A DNA stretch of 8,296 bases from Dysgonamonadaceae bacterium (GCA_031256015.1 JAIRRK010000008.1:1-8296), one strand, 5' to 3'. Positions 1 to 7,192 are shown, counted from the stretch's first letter. The notes: a model not told the origin generated them from the sequence alone. Made by a program: numbers and translations.

Positions 1-263
1 CAAGAGAAACAATGGAAAATACGGCTCATAAACTATTTGGCCAAATAGATAGAGAGCTGAAGGTTGAAATTGAAAAAGGAAATATAAGACCCATAAGCGC
101 ACCCGACTTGATGTTGAATATTGTTTCCATGAATATTTTTATCTTTGTGGCAATGCCTTTATTTTCTTCCATTTTGCATATTTCGGAAGAGGAAAAACCG
201 GCATTGTTAGAACGTCGGAAAAAAGAAATTACCGAAACCATTTTGAAAAGTCTTCGTCCTTAA
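1..263 (+). CDS. TetR/AcrR-family transcriptional regulator, C-terminal fragment (5' end outside window)
   Basis: The reading frame is open to the left edge (in-frame codons begin at base 3), so the Met codon at 12 is probably internal and the gene is truncated by the window. The visible ~86 residues are helical and end in KSLRP. They contain a charged helix (QIDRELKVEIEKGNIRPIS), a segment 'D-LMLNIVSMNIFIFVAMPLF' and a final EEEKPALLERRKKEITETIL helix. This pattern is typical of the ligand-binding/dimerisation domain at the end of TetR regulators, whose N-terminal helix-turn-helix would lie upstream. The outer-membrane factor gene starts 28 bases downstream on the same strand with no recognisable promoter between them. 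From family knowledge and position, I infer that it represses the exporter operon and is released by a pump substrate. The DNA-binding domain is not visible, so the family call rests on the C-terminus and context. Confidence 0.72.
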   Translation, partial: RETMENTAHKLFGQIDRELKVEIEKGNIRPISAPDLMLNIVSMNIFIFVAMPLFSSILHISEEEKPALLERRKKEITETILKSLRP

Positions 264-291
264 TCACAATAACAAATAGAAGTTCGAAATT

Positions 292-1569
292 ATGAAAAAG
301 GTATTATTGATAATCTTCCTTATATGTTCTAATTTTAGCTTGCTGATATACGGTCAGTTAACAATTGAAGATTGTTATGAAAAAGCTCGTGAAAATTATC
401 CGCAAATTAAACAATATAAACTGATAGAGCAAAGTAAAGAATATAGCCTGACAAACGCTTCTCGCGGATATTTACCTCAACTCTCCCTTTCGTTAAAAGC
501 AACTTATCAAAGTGAGGTGACGGAAATTCCGATTTCATTGCCGGGAGTAAACATTCCGACAATCAATCACGATCAGTATCAAGCGGTGGCGGAAGTGAAT
601 CAGATGATTTGGGATGGAGGAGCCATAAAGTCTCAAAAGAAACGCATCGAAGCGGAACACAATGTTGAAGAAAAACAATTCGAAATAGATTTATACGCCT
701 TGAGAGAGCGCATTATTGATCTTTTTTTCGGAGTCTTGCTGTTTGAAGAACAGTTAGTACTCAACGATATCTATAACAATGAACTGAAAGCAAATCAGGG
801 AAAAATTATCGGGTCGATGCAAAACGGAATGGCCAATCAATCGGATTTGGATATTATAAATGTGGAAATACTAAATACTTCACAGCGAAAAACCGAACTC
901 GAAGCTCTATGCAAAGCTTATGCCGATATGCTCGCCTATTTTACGGGAAAATTACCGGAAGAAGGTATTCGGCTCATAAAACCGGAAGTCTCTTTCGATA
1001 ATTTTGAAATAACCGGTCATGAATCGGGAAACCTCCGCCCGGAAATTGCATTTTACGAAGCAAACACAAGCCTTTTGGAAGTACAAAAAGCAGGTGTTTC
1101 AGCAAACAATCTCCCGAAGATAAGCGCATTTCTACAAGGAGGATACGGCAACCCGGGACTGAATATGTTGAAAGAAGGTTTCAGATCATACGCTATCGGA
1201 GGCCTCAAATTAAATTGGAATTTCGGAGCATTGTACACTCGAAAAAACGACCTTCGGAAAATAAATAACAGCATCGAGAAAATCAATACGCAAAAAGAGG
1301 TTTTTCACTTTAACTCCCGCATCAAAGCTATCAGGCAACAGAATGAAGCCGATAAATACCGAACAATCATCCATGATGATATCGAGATAATCAAATTGAG
1401 GGAAAACATAAAGAAAGCCTCCGAAGCAAAAACGGAAAACGGAATAATGACTATGAACGACCTCGTACGCGATATAAGTGCTGTGCAAATGGCCCGACAA
1501 AATAAAGCTATCCACGAAATAGAGATGATGAAATCTATCTATCAACTAAAAAATATTTTGAATAAATGA
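292..1569 (+). CDS. TolC-family outer-membrane factor (efflux channel)
   Basis: A 425-residue protein with a signal peptide (MKK, then a hydrophobic run to about residue 21, cleavage near YG|Q) and no lipobox cysteine. It shows the two-fold repeat of outer-membrane efflux proteins. Repeat 1 starts with the helix LTIEDCYEKARENYPQI (23-39), then strands LPQLSLSLKATYQ (61-73) and VNQMIWDGG (102-110). Repeat 2 has the matching strands NLPKISAFLQGGYG (273-286) and LKLNWNFGALY (305-315). Long polar helices lie at 115-215 and 318-425 and would form the periplasmic tunnel. The length is in the usual range for the family. It should form a trimeric channel in the outer membrane that receives substrate from the adaptor encoded next. 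The start at 292 is supported by the signal peptide immediately after it. The stop overlaps the adaptor start as ATGA. E. coli YbhG/F/S/R is not encoded with its own channel, so the linked gene points to a dedicated partner. Confidence 0.9.
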   Translation: MKKVLLIIFLICSNFSLLIYGQLTIEDCYEKARENYPQIKQYKLIEQSKEYSLTNASRGYLPQLSLSLKATYQSEVTEIPISLPGVNIPTINHDQYQAVAEVNQMIWDGGAIKSQKKRIEAEHNVEEKQFEIDLYALRERIIDLFFGVLLFEEQLVLNDIYNNELKANQGKIIGSMQNGMANQSDLDIINVEILNTSQRKTELEALCKAYADMLAYFTGKLPEEGIRLIKPEVSFDNFEITGHESGNLRPEIAFYEANTSLLEVQKAGVSANNLPKISAFLQGGYGNPGLNMLKEGFRSYAIGGLKLNWNFGALYTRKNDLRKINNSIEKINTQKEVFHFNSRIKAIRQQNEADKYRTIIHDDIEIIKLRENIKKASEAKTENGIMTMNDLVRDISAVQMARQNKAIHEIEMMKSIYQLKNILNK

Positions 1570-2462
1570 AAAACACAATCCTTTTAATCACAATGGTAGT
1601 GTTGTTTTCCTGTCAAAAAGGAAAATACACTTACGACGCTTCGGGCATATTCGAAGCTACCGAAATAATTGTTTCAGCAGAAGCAACCGGCAAAATCATG
1701 CGTTTCGAAATTAATGAAGGCGCGGAACTAAATACGGAACAACAGTCGGGGTATATCGACACCATACAACTGCATTGGTTGAAAATGCAATTGCTTTCAA
1801 ACATTACGGCCGTAAATAGCCGTAAGCAGGATATACCCAAACAAATTGCGGCTGCTCAACAACAGATTACAACACTGAAAAAAGAACTTCAACGAACCGA
1901 TAAACTTATTTCCGCCAATGCCGCCAACCGTAAACAGCGAGACGATACGGAAGCACAAATTGCTCTTCTCGAAAAACAATTGACAGCTCAATTATCGCTT
2001 CTGGAGAGCAATAACCAAGCTGTCAGCGGTGAATGTGCAGCTCTTTTCAATCAAATCGCGCAAATAGACGACCAAATCGTAAAGAGCAGAATCGTTAGTC
2101 CCATCAACGGAACCGTATTGGCAAAATACGCCGAACAAGGAGAATTAACTTCCGTCGGAAAACCGTTATTCAAAATGGCCGACATGAAGAATATGTATCT
2201 GCGTGCGTATGTTACTTCCGGCCAATTGACCGAATTGAAACTCGGGCAACCGGTGAGTGTATATGCCGATTACAAGGACAAAGAAACTCGAAAGTACAAA
2301 GGCACTCTTGCTTGGATATCCGATAAGGCCGAATTCACGCCCAAAACAATTCAAACGAGAGACGAAAGAGCTAACCTCGTTTATGCGGTTAAAATAGCTG
2401 TCGAAAACGACGGACTATTGAAAATAGGAATGTACGCTGATGTAAAATTCACGGAACAATGA
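1566..2462 (+). CDS. HlyD/YbhG-like periplasmic adaptor lipoprotein (membrane fusion protein)
   Basis: A 298-residue protein with a lipoprotein signal (hydrophobic 4-14, lipobox LFSC, Cys16), so it is probably lipid-anchored in the inner membrane rather than held by a transmembrane helix. A first lipoyl half-motif spans about 35-66 (VSAEATGKIMRFEINEGAEL). A long coiled-coil hairpin runs about 68-175, and the second lipoyl half (VSPINGTVLAKYAEQGELTSVGKPLFKMAD) about 177-206. A beta-barrel/membrane-proximal region follows to the end. The segment FTPKTIQTRDERANLVYAVKI (257-277) is highly characteristic of YbhG-type adaptors. The protein should bridge the ABC-2 permease pair and the outer-membrane factor. 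At the hairpin turn, R110 and L114 match the R-x3-L-x6-S docking motif of TolC adaptors, but the third position is N121. The start overlaps the upstream stop (ATGA) and the stop overlaps the next start (ATGA). Confidence 0.9.
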   Translation: MKNTILLITMVVLFSCQKGKYTYDASGIFEATEIIVSAEATGKIMRFEINEGAELNTEQQSGYIDTIQLHWLKMQLLSNITAVNSRKQDIPKQIAAAQQQITTLKKELQRTDKLISANAANRKQRDDTEAQIALLEKQLTAQLSLLESNNQAVSGECAALFNQIAQIDDQIVKSRIVSPINGTVLAKYAEQGELTSVGKPLFKMADMKNMYLRAYVTSGQLTELKLGQPVSVYADYKDKETRKYKGTLAWISDKAEFTPKTIQTRDERANLVYAVKIAVENDGLLKIGMYADVKFTEQ

Positions 2463-3364
2463 CAGCCGTCTCAGCAAAAAGCTTATCGAAGAATTACGAC
2501 AAAACAACGGCACTGGAAAATGTCGACCTCCGGGTTGAACGCGGCGAAATCTTCGGTATTATCGGACCCGACGGTGCCGGAAAAACAACACTCTTCCGTA
2601 TTCTGACGTCCCTCCTTTTGCCGGACAGCGGAACGGCTTACGTCGGAGGATTGAACGTGGTGAAGGATTATAAAGCCATACGCACCATTATCGGATATAT
2701 GCCCGGACAATTCTCGCTCTATCAAGATATGACGGTAGAGGAAAATCTTTCGTTTTTCGCTACGTTATTTAATACCCGTACAAACGAGAATTATCATCTT
2801 ATCCGGGATATTTATACGCAAATAGAGCCGTTCAAAAAGCGGCGAGCAGGAGCTTTGTCGGGTGGAATGAAACAAAAACTGGCTCTCTGCTGCGCCTTGA
2901 TTCACAAACCGGAAATCCTTTTTCTGGACGAACCTACTACCGGCGTCGATACGATTTCACGCAAAGAATTATGGCAGATGCTTTTCAAACTGAAGCAACA
3001 GGGTATTACGATACTCGTTTCGACTCCTTATATGGATGAAGCAAGTCTTTGCGACCGTATCGCCCTGATGCGAAACGGCTCGGTGATGGAAATAAATACT
3101 CCGACGCAAATTAAGGAACACTACGATGATGTTCTTTGGGCCGTTAAAGGGAATAATATGCCTCGTCTGTTGAACGATTTGAGAAGAAATCCCCAAGTAA
3201 AAACCGCCTTCGCGTTCGGAAACGTTCACCATATTACAGTCGAAAGCAGTTTAAGCATAAACGAACTGCGTGAGTATTTGACAAGTAACGGCAATACACA
3301 AATCGAAATAACAACCATAAAGCCTGATATTGAAGATTGTTACATGAAGGCAGCAGCACAATGA
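2459..3364 (+). CDS. ABC transporter ATPase 1 (YbhF N-terminal-half type, degenerate Q- and H-loops)
   Basis: A 301-residue nucleotide-binding subunit. Motifs in order are Walker A GPDGAGKTT (36-44, K42), Q-loop region YMPGQFSLYQD (80-90), signature LSGGMKQK (133-140), Walker B ILFLDEP with catalytic E158, D-loop GVD (162-164), and switch region STPYMDEA (188-195). Two conserved residues differ. The H-loop histidine is Pro190, and the position usually occupied by the Q-loop glutamine is Gly83, with Gln at 84. The GPDGAGKTT Walker A and the missing H-loop His both match, from memory, the first half of E. coli YbhF, where this segment reads STSYLDEA. Residues ~225-301 form an extra C-terminal domain ending in IEITTIKPDIEDCYMKA, like the linker between the two halves of YbhF. 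I infer a heterodimer with the next gene's product, powering export. It starts in an ATGA overlap with the adaptor. Confidence 0.92.
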   Translation: MTAVSAKSLSKNYDKTTALENVDLRVERGEIFGIIGPDGAGKTTLFRILTSLLLPDSGTAYVGGLNVVKDYKAIRTIIGYMPGQFSLYQDMTVEENLSFFATLFNTRTNENYHLIRDIYTQIEPFKKRRAGALSGGMKQKLALCCALIHKPEILFLDEPTTGVDTISRKELWQMLFKLKQQGITILVSTPYMDEASLCDRIALMRNGSVMEINTPTQIKEHYDDVLWAVKGNNMPRLLNDLRRNPQVKTAFAFGNVHHITVESSLSINELREYLTSNGNTQIEITTIKPDIEDCYMKAAAQ

Positions 3365-4110
3365 TTATGAATAATATCGTTATCGAAACAGAAAATTTAA
3401 CTAAACGCTTCGGGAAGTTTACAGCCGTCGACAGCATTTCTTTCAATGTACGGAAAGGGGAAATTTTCGGATTCCTCGGAGCTAACGGAGCCGGGAAAAC
3501 TACGGCCATGCGAATGTTGTGCGGACTCAGTAAACCGACTTCGGGTAAAGGAACTGTCGCCGGCTATGATATAACCCGACGGCCGGAACCGATAAAACGG
3601 AATATCGGATATATGAGTCAGCGGTTTTCGTTATACGAAGACTTAAAAGTGTGGGAAAACATCCGCCTTTTCGGAGGTATTTACGGAATGAGCGACTCTC
3701 AAATAGCGGAGAAAACCAACGAGTTGCTCCATACTCTCGATTTCGGGAAAGACCGAAATACCCCGGTGAAGGCTCTTCCATTGGGACGAAAACAGAAATT
3801 GGCTTTTTCCGTTGCCATCTTCCACGAACCGAAAATCGTGTTTCTCGATGAACCTACCGGCGGAGTCGACCCTGCCGCACGAAGACAGTTCTGGGAACTG
3901 ATTTACGACGCTTCCGACAGAGGGATTGCCGTTTTCGTAACCACTCATTATATGGATGAAGCGGAATACTGCAATCGGGTATCCATCATGGTCGACGGAA
4001 GAATAAAGGCTTTGGATACGCCCGATAAACTGAAATGTCAATACAACGCCGACAGCATGAACGACGTATTTACTCACATTGCCCGTACGGCGGAAAGAAC
4101 AGGAGAATAA
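3361..4110 (+). CDS. ABC transporter ATPase 2 (YbhF C-terminal-half type, LPLG signature)
   Basis: A 249-residue nucleotide-binding subunit read from the ATG at 3361, chosen because it forms an ATGA overlap with the stop of ATPase 1, as at the two previous junctions. An in-frame ATG at 3337 lies inside the upstream gene, and another at 3367 is possible. Motifs are Walker A GANGAGKTT (40-48, K46), Q-loop YMSQRFSLYED (84-94, Q87), Walker B IVFLDEP with E164, D-loop GVD (168-170), and an intact H-loop TTHYMDEAEYC (H196). The ABC signature is not LSGG but LPLGRKQKL (139-147), the same substitution I recall in the second half of E. coli YbhF. It lacks the C-terminal extension of ATPase 1. With ATPase 1 it should energise the permease pair encoded next. 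A separate housekeeping ABC ATPase is unlikely given the tight coupling. Confidence 0.92.
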   Translation: MIMNNIVIETENLTKRFGKFTAVDSISFNVRKGEIFGFLGANGAGKTTAMRMLCGLSKPTSGKGTVAGYDITRRPEPIKRNIGYMSQRFSLYEDLKVWENIRLFGGIYGMSDSQIAEKTNELLHTLDFGKDRNTPVKALPLGRKQKLAFSVAIFHEPKIVFLDEPTGGVDPAARRQFWELIYDASDRGIAVFVTTHYMDEAEYCNRVSIMVDGRIKALDTPDKLKCQYNADSMNDVFTHIARTAERTGE

Positions 4111-4115
4111 CAGAT

Positions 4116-5225
4116 ATGAAACCGTTTTTCGCATGTGTCAAGAAAGAATTTTATCATATCATACGCGATGTGCGTACGGTACTGATTTTACTCGTGATGC
4201 CGGTAGCGCAGATTATTATCTTCGGATTTGCGATAAGTACCGAAGTGAGAAATATAAGAGTGGCTGTCGGAGACCCTTCGAACGATGCGTCAACGCAACG
4301 CCTGATAAACGAAATCGATGCCAATCCTTATTTCGATATAACTCGTACGATAGATAATCCGAAACAAATCGACAATCTGTTCCGAAGAGACGAAACCGAT
4401 TTGGTCATCGTTTTTGAGGAAAACTTCAACGAAAACCTGTTGCGAACCGGAGAGGCTTCTCTGCAATTGATTACGGATGCAACCGAACCCAACAAAGCTA
4501 CGGCCGTTACGAGTTATGCCGCCAATGTGATAAAATCTTACCGGAACGGTATTAACAAGGGGACGGCGAGGGCAAATATGCAAATCTCACCGGAGATAAA
4601 GTTGTTGTATAATCCGCAACAGAAAAGTGCTTACAACTTCGTTCCGGGCGTTATGGGGCTTATTTTGATGCTGATTTGTGCCATGATGACTTCCATTTCC
4701 ATCGTGCGCGAAAGGGAACTCGGAACAATGGAAGTGTTGCTCGCTTCTCCCATCAAACCCATCTCCGTTATATTGGCGAAAACCGTGCCTTATCTGACGC
4801 TTTCAATCGTTAACTTAGCTACCTTGCTACTCTTATCGGTCTTCGTTTTGGATGTGCCGGTAGCCGGAAGTCTCGGCCTGCTTTCCGTTCTGTCGCTGTT
4901 ATTCATCTTCGTAGCCTTATCGCTCGGATTGCTGATATCGACAATCGTAAACTCACAACCGGCAGCCATGCTGGTTTCGGGAATGGTTTTGATGATGCCC
5001 GTCATGCTGTTATCGGGAATGATTTTCCCGATAGAAAGCATGCCTCTTCTTTTACAATGGATATCGAACATTATTCCCGCGCGGTGGTTCATCGCCGCCG
5101 TGAAGAAAATCATGATTGAAGGACTCGGCTTCACTTATGTACTGAAAGAAACAGCCGTGTTGGTTTCGATGATTGCCGTAATCATGCTTATCAGTCTGAA
5201 GAATTTCAAATACCGTTTGCAATAA
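4116..5225 (+). CDS. ABC-2 type permease 1 (YbhS-like)
   Basis: A 369-residue inner-membrane subunit. The start at 4116 (MKPFFACVKKEF) is preferred over an in-frame ATG at 4035 inside the ATPase 2 gene. It places the usual cytoplasmic 'KKEF' helix at the N-terminus, 5 bases after the ATPase stop, with AGGAGAA just upstream as a possible weak ribosome site. Topology is one membrane helix (~22-42), a large extracytoplasmic domain (~43-172), then five hydrophobic segments at ~176-197, 219-245, 253-276, 282-306 and 344-361. Family hallmarks are the cytoplasmic loop RERELGTMEVLLASPIKP (198-215), the motif SGMIFPIESMP (300-310) and IIPARWF (319-325). It should pair with the next gene's product to form the channel and dock the adaptor. 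The external domain contains PYFDIT and DLVIVFEENFNENLLRTGEASL, which align with permease 2, so the two are paralogues. Confidence 0.92.
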   Translation: MKPFFACVKKEFYHIIRDVRTVLILLVMPVAQIIIFGFAISTEVRNIRVAVGDPSNDASTQRLINEIDANPYFDITRTIDNPKQIDNLFRRDETDLVIVFEENFNENLLRTGEASLQLITDATEPNKATAVTSYAANVIKSYRNGINKGTARANMQISPEIKLLYNPQQKSAYNFVPGVMGLILMLICAMMTSISIVRERELGTMEVLLASPIKPISVILAKTVPYLTLSIVNLATLLLLSVFVLDVPVAGSLGLLSVLSLLFIFVALSLGLLISTIVNSQPAAMLVSGMVLMMPVMLLSGMIFPIESMPLLLQWISNIIPARWFIAAVKKIMIEGLGFTYVLKETAVLVSMIAVIMLISLKNFKYRLQ

Positions 5226-6337
5226 TGATACTCAAATACCTGATAGAAAAAGAAGTGAAGCAGTTTACGAGAAATTCGTTCCTGCCTCGAATCGCCTTGT
5301 TCATGCCCGTTATAATGATGTTGATATTGCCTTGGGCAGCCAATCAAGAGGTGAAAAACATTCATTCGGTTGTTATCGACAACGACCGAACGACCGTGTC
5401 GGAACGGCTCGTTCGGAAAGTGGCCGCATCGACGTACTTTGATGTTACGGAAACGGCTTCGACTTATTCGCGAGCGATGGAAGCAGTTGAATCGGGTTCG
5501 GTCGATATTGTTCTCGAGATTCCGGGCAACTTTGAACGGGACTTACGGAAAGAAGGAGCGGCATCGGTTTTAATCTCGGCGAACGCCGTGAACGGAACCA
5601 AAGGAGCTTTCGGAAGCAATTACCTGGCCGAGATTGTCAGAACGTATGCGGAAGAACTGCAAACCGAAGCAGGATTAAGAGCTGACGCTCCTCCTTACCG
5701 CATCAACCCGGTGAATCAAAACCGATTCAACCCTCGTATGGATTACAAAGTGTTTATGGTTCCCGCATTAATGGTGATGCTTCTCACTTTAATCTGCGGC
5801 TTTTTGCCGGCTCTGAACATCGTAAGCGAAAAGGAGAAGGGAACAATGGAGCAAATTAACGTAACGCCCGTTCCGAAGCTTGCATTCATCATGGCTAAAC
5901 TGATTCCTTATTGGGTGCTCGGTTTCGTGATACTGAGTTTGTGTTTTGCGGTGGCATGGGCGGTTTACGGACTTGTTCCGGCGGGGAATCTCTCAACCAT
6001 TTATGTTGCGGCATTTGTCTATATTCTTGCCGTTTCGGGTTTCGGATTGGTTATTTCAAATCATTCATCGACGATGCAACAAGCGATGTTTGTTATCTTT
6101 TTTTTCATGTTGGTCTGTATTTTATTGAGCGGACTGTTCACGCCGGTCGACAGTATGCCCCGATGGGCACAAATCATCACCGTTCCGAATCCGTTAAAAT
6201 ACTTTATCTTCATTATGCGTCAGGTTTACCTGAAAGGCAGCGGATTAACCGATTTACTTCCGACCATCGGAGCACTTGGAATTTTTGCTCTTATATCCAA
6301 TACGTGGGCCGTACTCAGCTATCGGAAGACAGCTTAG
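5225..6337 (+). CDS. ABC-2 type permease 2 (YbhR-like)
   Basis: A 370-residue inner-membrane subunit whose ATG shares one base with the stop of permease 1 (TAATG), indicating translational coupling. It has the same layout as permease 1: cytoplasmic N-terminus with EKEVKQFTRN, a first helix (~22-39), an extracytoplasmic domain (~40-172), and a C-terminal membrane region with segments at ~176-196, 219-248, 257-276, 284-305 and 345-364. The loop SEKEKGTMEQINVTPVPK (201-218), LSGLFTPVDSMP (301-312) and PNPLKYFIF (321-329) are typical of ABC-2 membrane domains. Its external domain carries TYFDVT and DIVLEIPGNFERDLRKEGAASV, matching the paralogous segments of permease 1. It is the last gene of the exporter operon. 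The next gene converges on it 25 bases beyond the stop. The substrate cannot be read from the sequence. Confidence 0.92.
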   Translation: MILKYLIEKEVKQFTRNSFLPRIALFMPVIMMLILPWAANQEVKNIHSVVIDNDRTTVSERLVRKVAASTYFDVTETASTYSRAMEAVESGSVDIVLEIPGNFERDLRKEGAASVLISANAVNGTKGAFGSNYLAEIVRTYAEELQTEAGLRADAPPYRINPVNQNRFNPRMDYKVFMVPALMVMLLTLICGFLPALNIVSEKEKGTMEQINVTPVPKLAFIMAKLIPYWVLGFVILSLCFAVAWAVYGLVPAGNLSTIYVAAFVYILAVSGFGLVISNHSSTMQQAMFVIFFFMLVCILLSGLFTPVDSMPRWAQIITVPNPLKYFIFIMRQVYLKGSGLTDLLPTIGALGIFALISNTWAVLSYRKTA

Positions 6338-6362
6338 GGTCCAAGCGGAATGAATGTACCGG

Positions 6363-6986
6363 TTACATGTCTATCTTTTCAATGATTTCGCTGCGAGTGT
6401 CGTTCGCTAACGTCTTCTCCAAAAACCGGAATTGAATGCTCTCTTTTTCGTTCAGCCGGTTCGGATCGATTTTGTTTAATTCGGCCAATCCTTTCTCCTT
6501 GTCTTCATCGAGCGAAACAATAACCGCTCTGTTTGATAAGGCGTAAAAACTATTCGGTTCTTTATCCAATATCTTATCGAAAAGCTGTTTTAATGATGTA
6601 TAATCTTGTTTAGCCAAGTCGTCGTTCCCCAACCTTTCATAAAGAATGGCCCTTAATGTCAACAAGTCAACATCATCCTTTTTTATTGCCTTCAAACCCG
6701 AAGTAAGAACGTTTACACCTTCTTCGTTTTTATTCAACTTGCTCAGCATACCGGCTTTGGAAAAATACGACAAAGCATATTCTTCATCAATGGCAATCGA
6801 TTCGTCGAGTAAATCAATTACTTGTTGAATAACACTGTCGTTAAGATTCATCGTAATTAACGACCGGGAATACAAGTTCAATGCCTCCGTGCGTTTTGCG
6901 GTTGCTTTCAATCGTTTTTCTTTGGCTGATTGCGTACAAGCAATCAAATTCAAACCGATTAATATCACAATTAACAGCTGTTTCAT
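6363..6986 (-). CDS. TPR-repeat lipoprotein of unknown function
   Basis: A 207-residue protein on the minus strand. The N-terminus MKQLLIVILIGLNLIAC is a lipoprotein signal with lipobox LIAC and Cys17, followed by TQSAKEKRLK. The mature part is all helical, with tetratricopeptide-like repeats. The clearest are about 71-104 (ALSYFSKAGMLSKLNKNEEGVNVLTSGLKAIKKD), 107-140 (DLLTLRAILYERLGNDDLAKQDY...) and 146-176 (SFYALSNRAVIVSLDEDKEKGLAELNKID), with a weaker one at about 52-70. TPR lipoproteins usually act as protein-protein scaffolds at the cell envelope, but no partner is visible here. It converges on the exporter operon and diverges from the DUF4831-like gene, so it is probably a separate transcription unit with its promoter near 7031-7064. 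I do not recognise a named family. The start at 6986 is fixed by the signal peptide. Confidence 0.82.
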   Translation of the reverse strand: MKQLLIVILIGLNLIACTQSAKEKRLKATAKRTEALNLYSRSLITMNLNDSVIQQVIDLLDESIAIDEEYALSYFSKAGMLSKLNKNEEGVNVLTSGLKAIKKDDVDLLTLRAILYERLGNDDLAKQDYTSLKQLFDKILDKEPNSFYALSNRAVIVSLDEDKEKGLAELNKIDPNRLNEKESIQFRFLEKTLANDTRSEIIEKIDM

Positions 6987-7030
6987 TTCTAATAATTTGT
7001 TTGATAAATACTGCGATAATTCTCACGTTG

Positions 7031-7064
7031 CAAAAATAGCTAATAAAAGATGAAATTCGGCAAA
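7031..7064 (-). promoter_or_regulatory. Candidate Bacteroidota sigma-ABfr-type promoter for the TPR lipoprotein gene
   Basis: On the minus strand, TATTTTTG (plus-strand 7031-7038) fits the Bacteroides -7 consensus TAnnTTTG. A TTTG at 7061-7064 fits the -33 element, with a 22-base spacer, one base longer than the usual 19-21. The implied transcript start is about 40 bases upstream of the ATG at 6986. This is consensus matching by eye only. Confidence 0.45.
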
Positions 7065-7157
7065 ATATAAGTCGGATGTTCACCCGGCAAAAAACAATAA
7101 CACTCCCCCACTTCAAAGATAGATGATTGAAATGCGTACCGGTAAATTGAAAATGCT

Positions 7158-7165
7158 TATATTTG
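7158..7165 (+). promoter_or_regulatory. Candidate -7 promoter element for the DUF4831-like gene
   Basis: TATATTTG matches the TAnnTTTG -7 consensus and lies 27 bases before the ATG at 7193, giving a plausible short 5' leader. No TTTG sits at the expected distance upstream (the bases around 7133-7138 read TGCGTA), so only half of the promoter is supported. Confidence 0.35.
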
Positions 7166-7192
7166 CAAGCGAATATTTTAACGAATTACATT

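Noticed and set aside
264..291. Possible separate promoter for the exporter between the regulator and channel genes
   Set aside because: The 28-base gap contains no TAnnTTTG or -33-like element, so co-transcription with the regulator is more likely.
3643..4134. Minus-strand open frame (163 codons) opposite ATPase 2
   Set aside because: It is antisense to a gene with intact ABC motifs, its translation has no recognisable motif, and it would break the compact operon layout.
6354..6368. Possible bidirectional terminator hairpin (ATGTA-CCGGT-TACAT) between the convergent genes
   Set aside because: The stem is only 5 AT-rich pairs with a 5-base loop, there is no T-tract on either side, and it overlaps the stop codon of the minus-strand gene.
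5911..6435. Long plus-strand open frame (174 codons) overlapping permease 2
   Set aside because: It lies almost wholly within the well-supported permease gene in another frame, and its translation is rich in Cys, Arg and Phe without domain-like features. It is a shadow frame.
6357..7145. The motif TACCGGT occurs on both sides of the TPR lipoprotein gene (6357-6363 and 7137-7143), with AATG a few bases upstream in each case
   Set aside because: Seven bases around a palindromic core recur by chance in a window this size, and the flanks diverge. I could not support an operator or attachment site.
6987..7192. Possible small RNA, riboswitch or small gene in the largest intergenic gap
   Set aside because: Apart from the two candidate promoters I saw no strong hairpin, no T-tract terminator and no convincing short reading frame with a start context.
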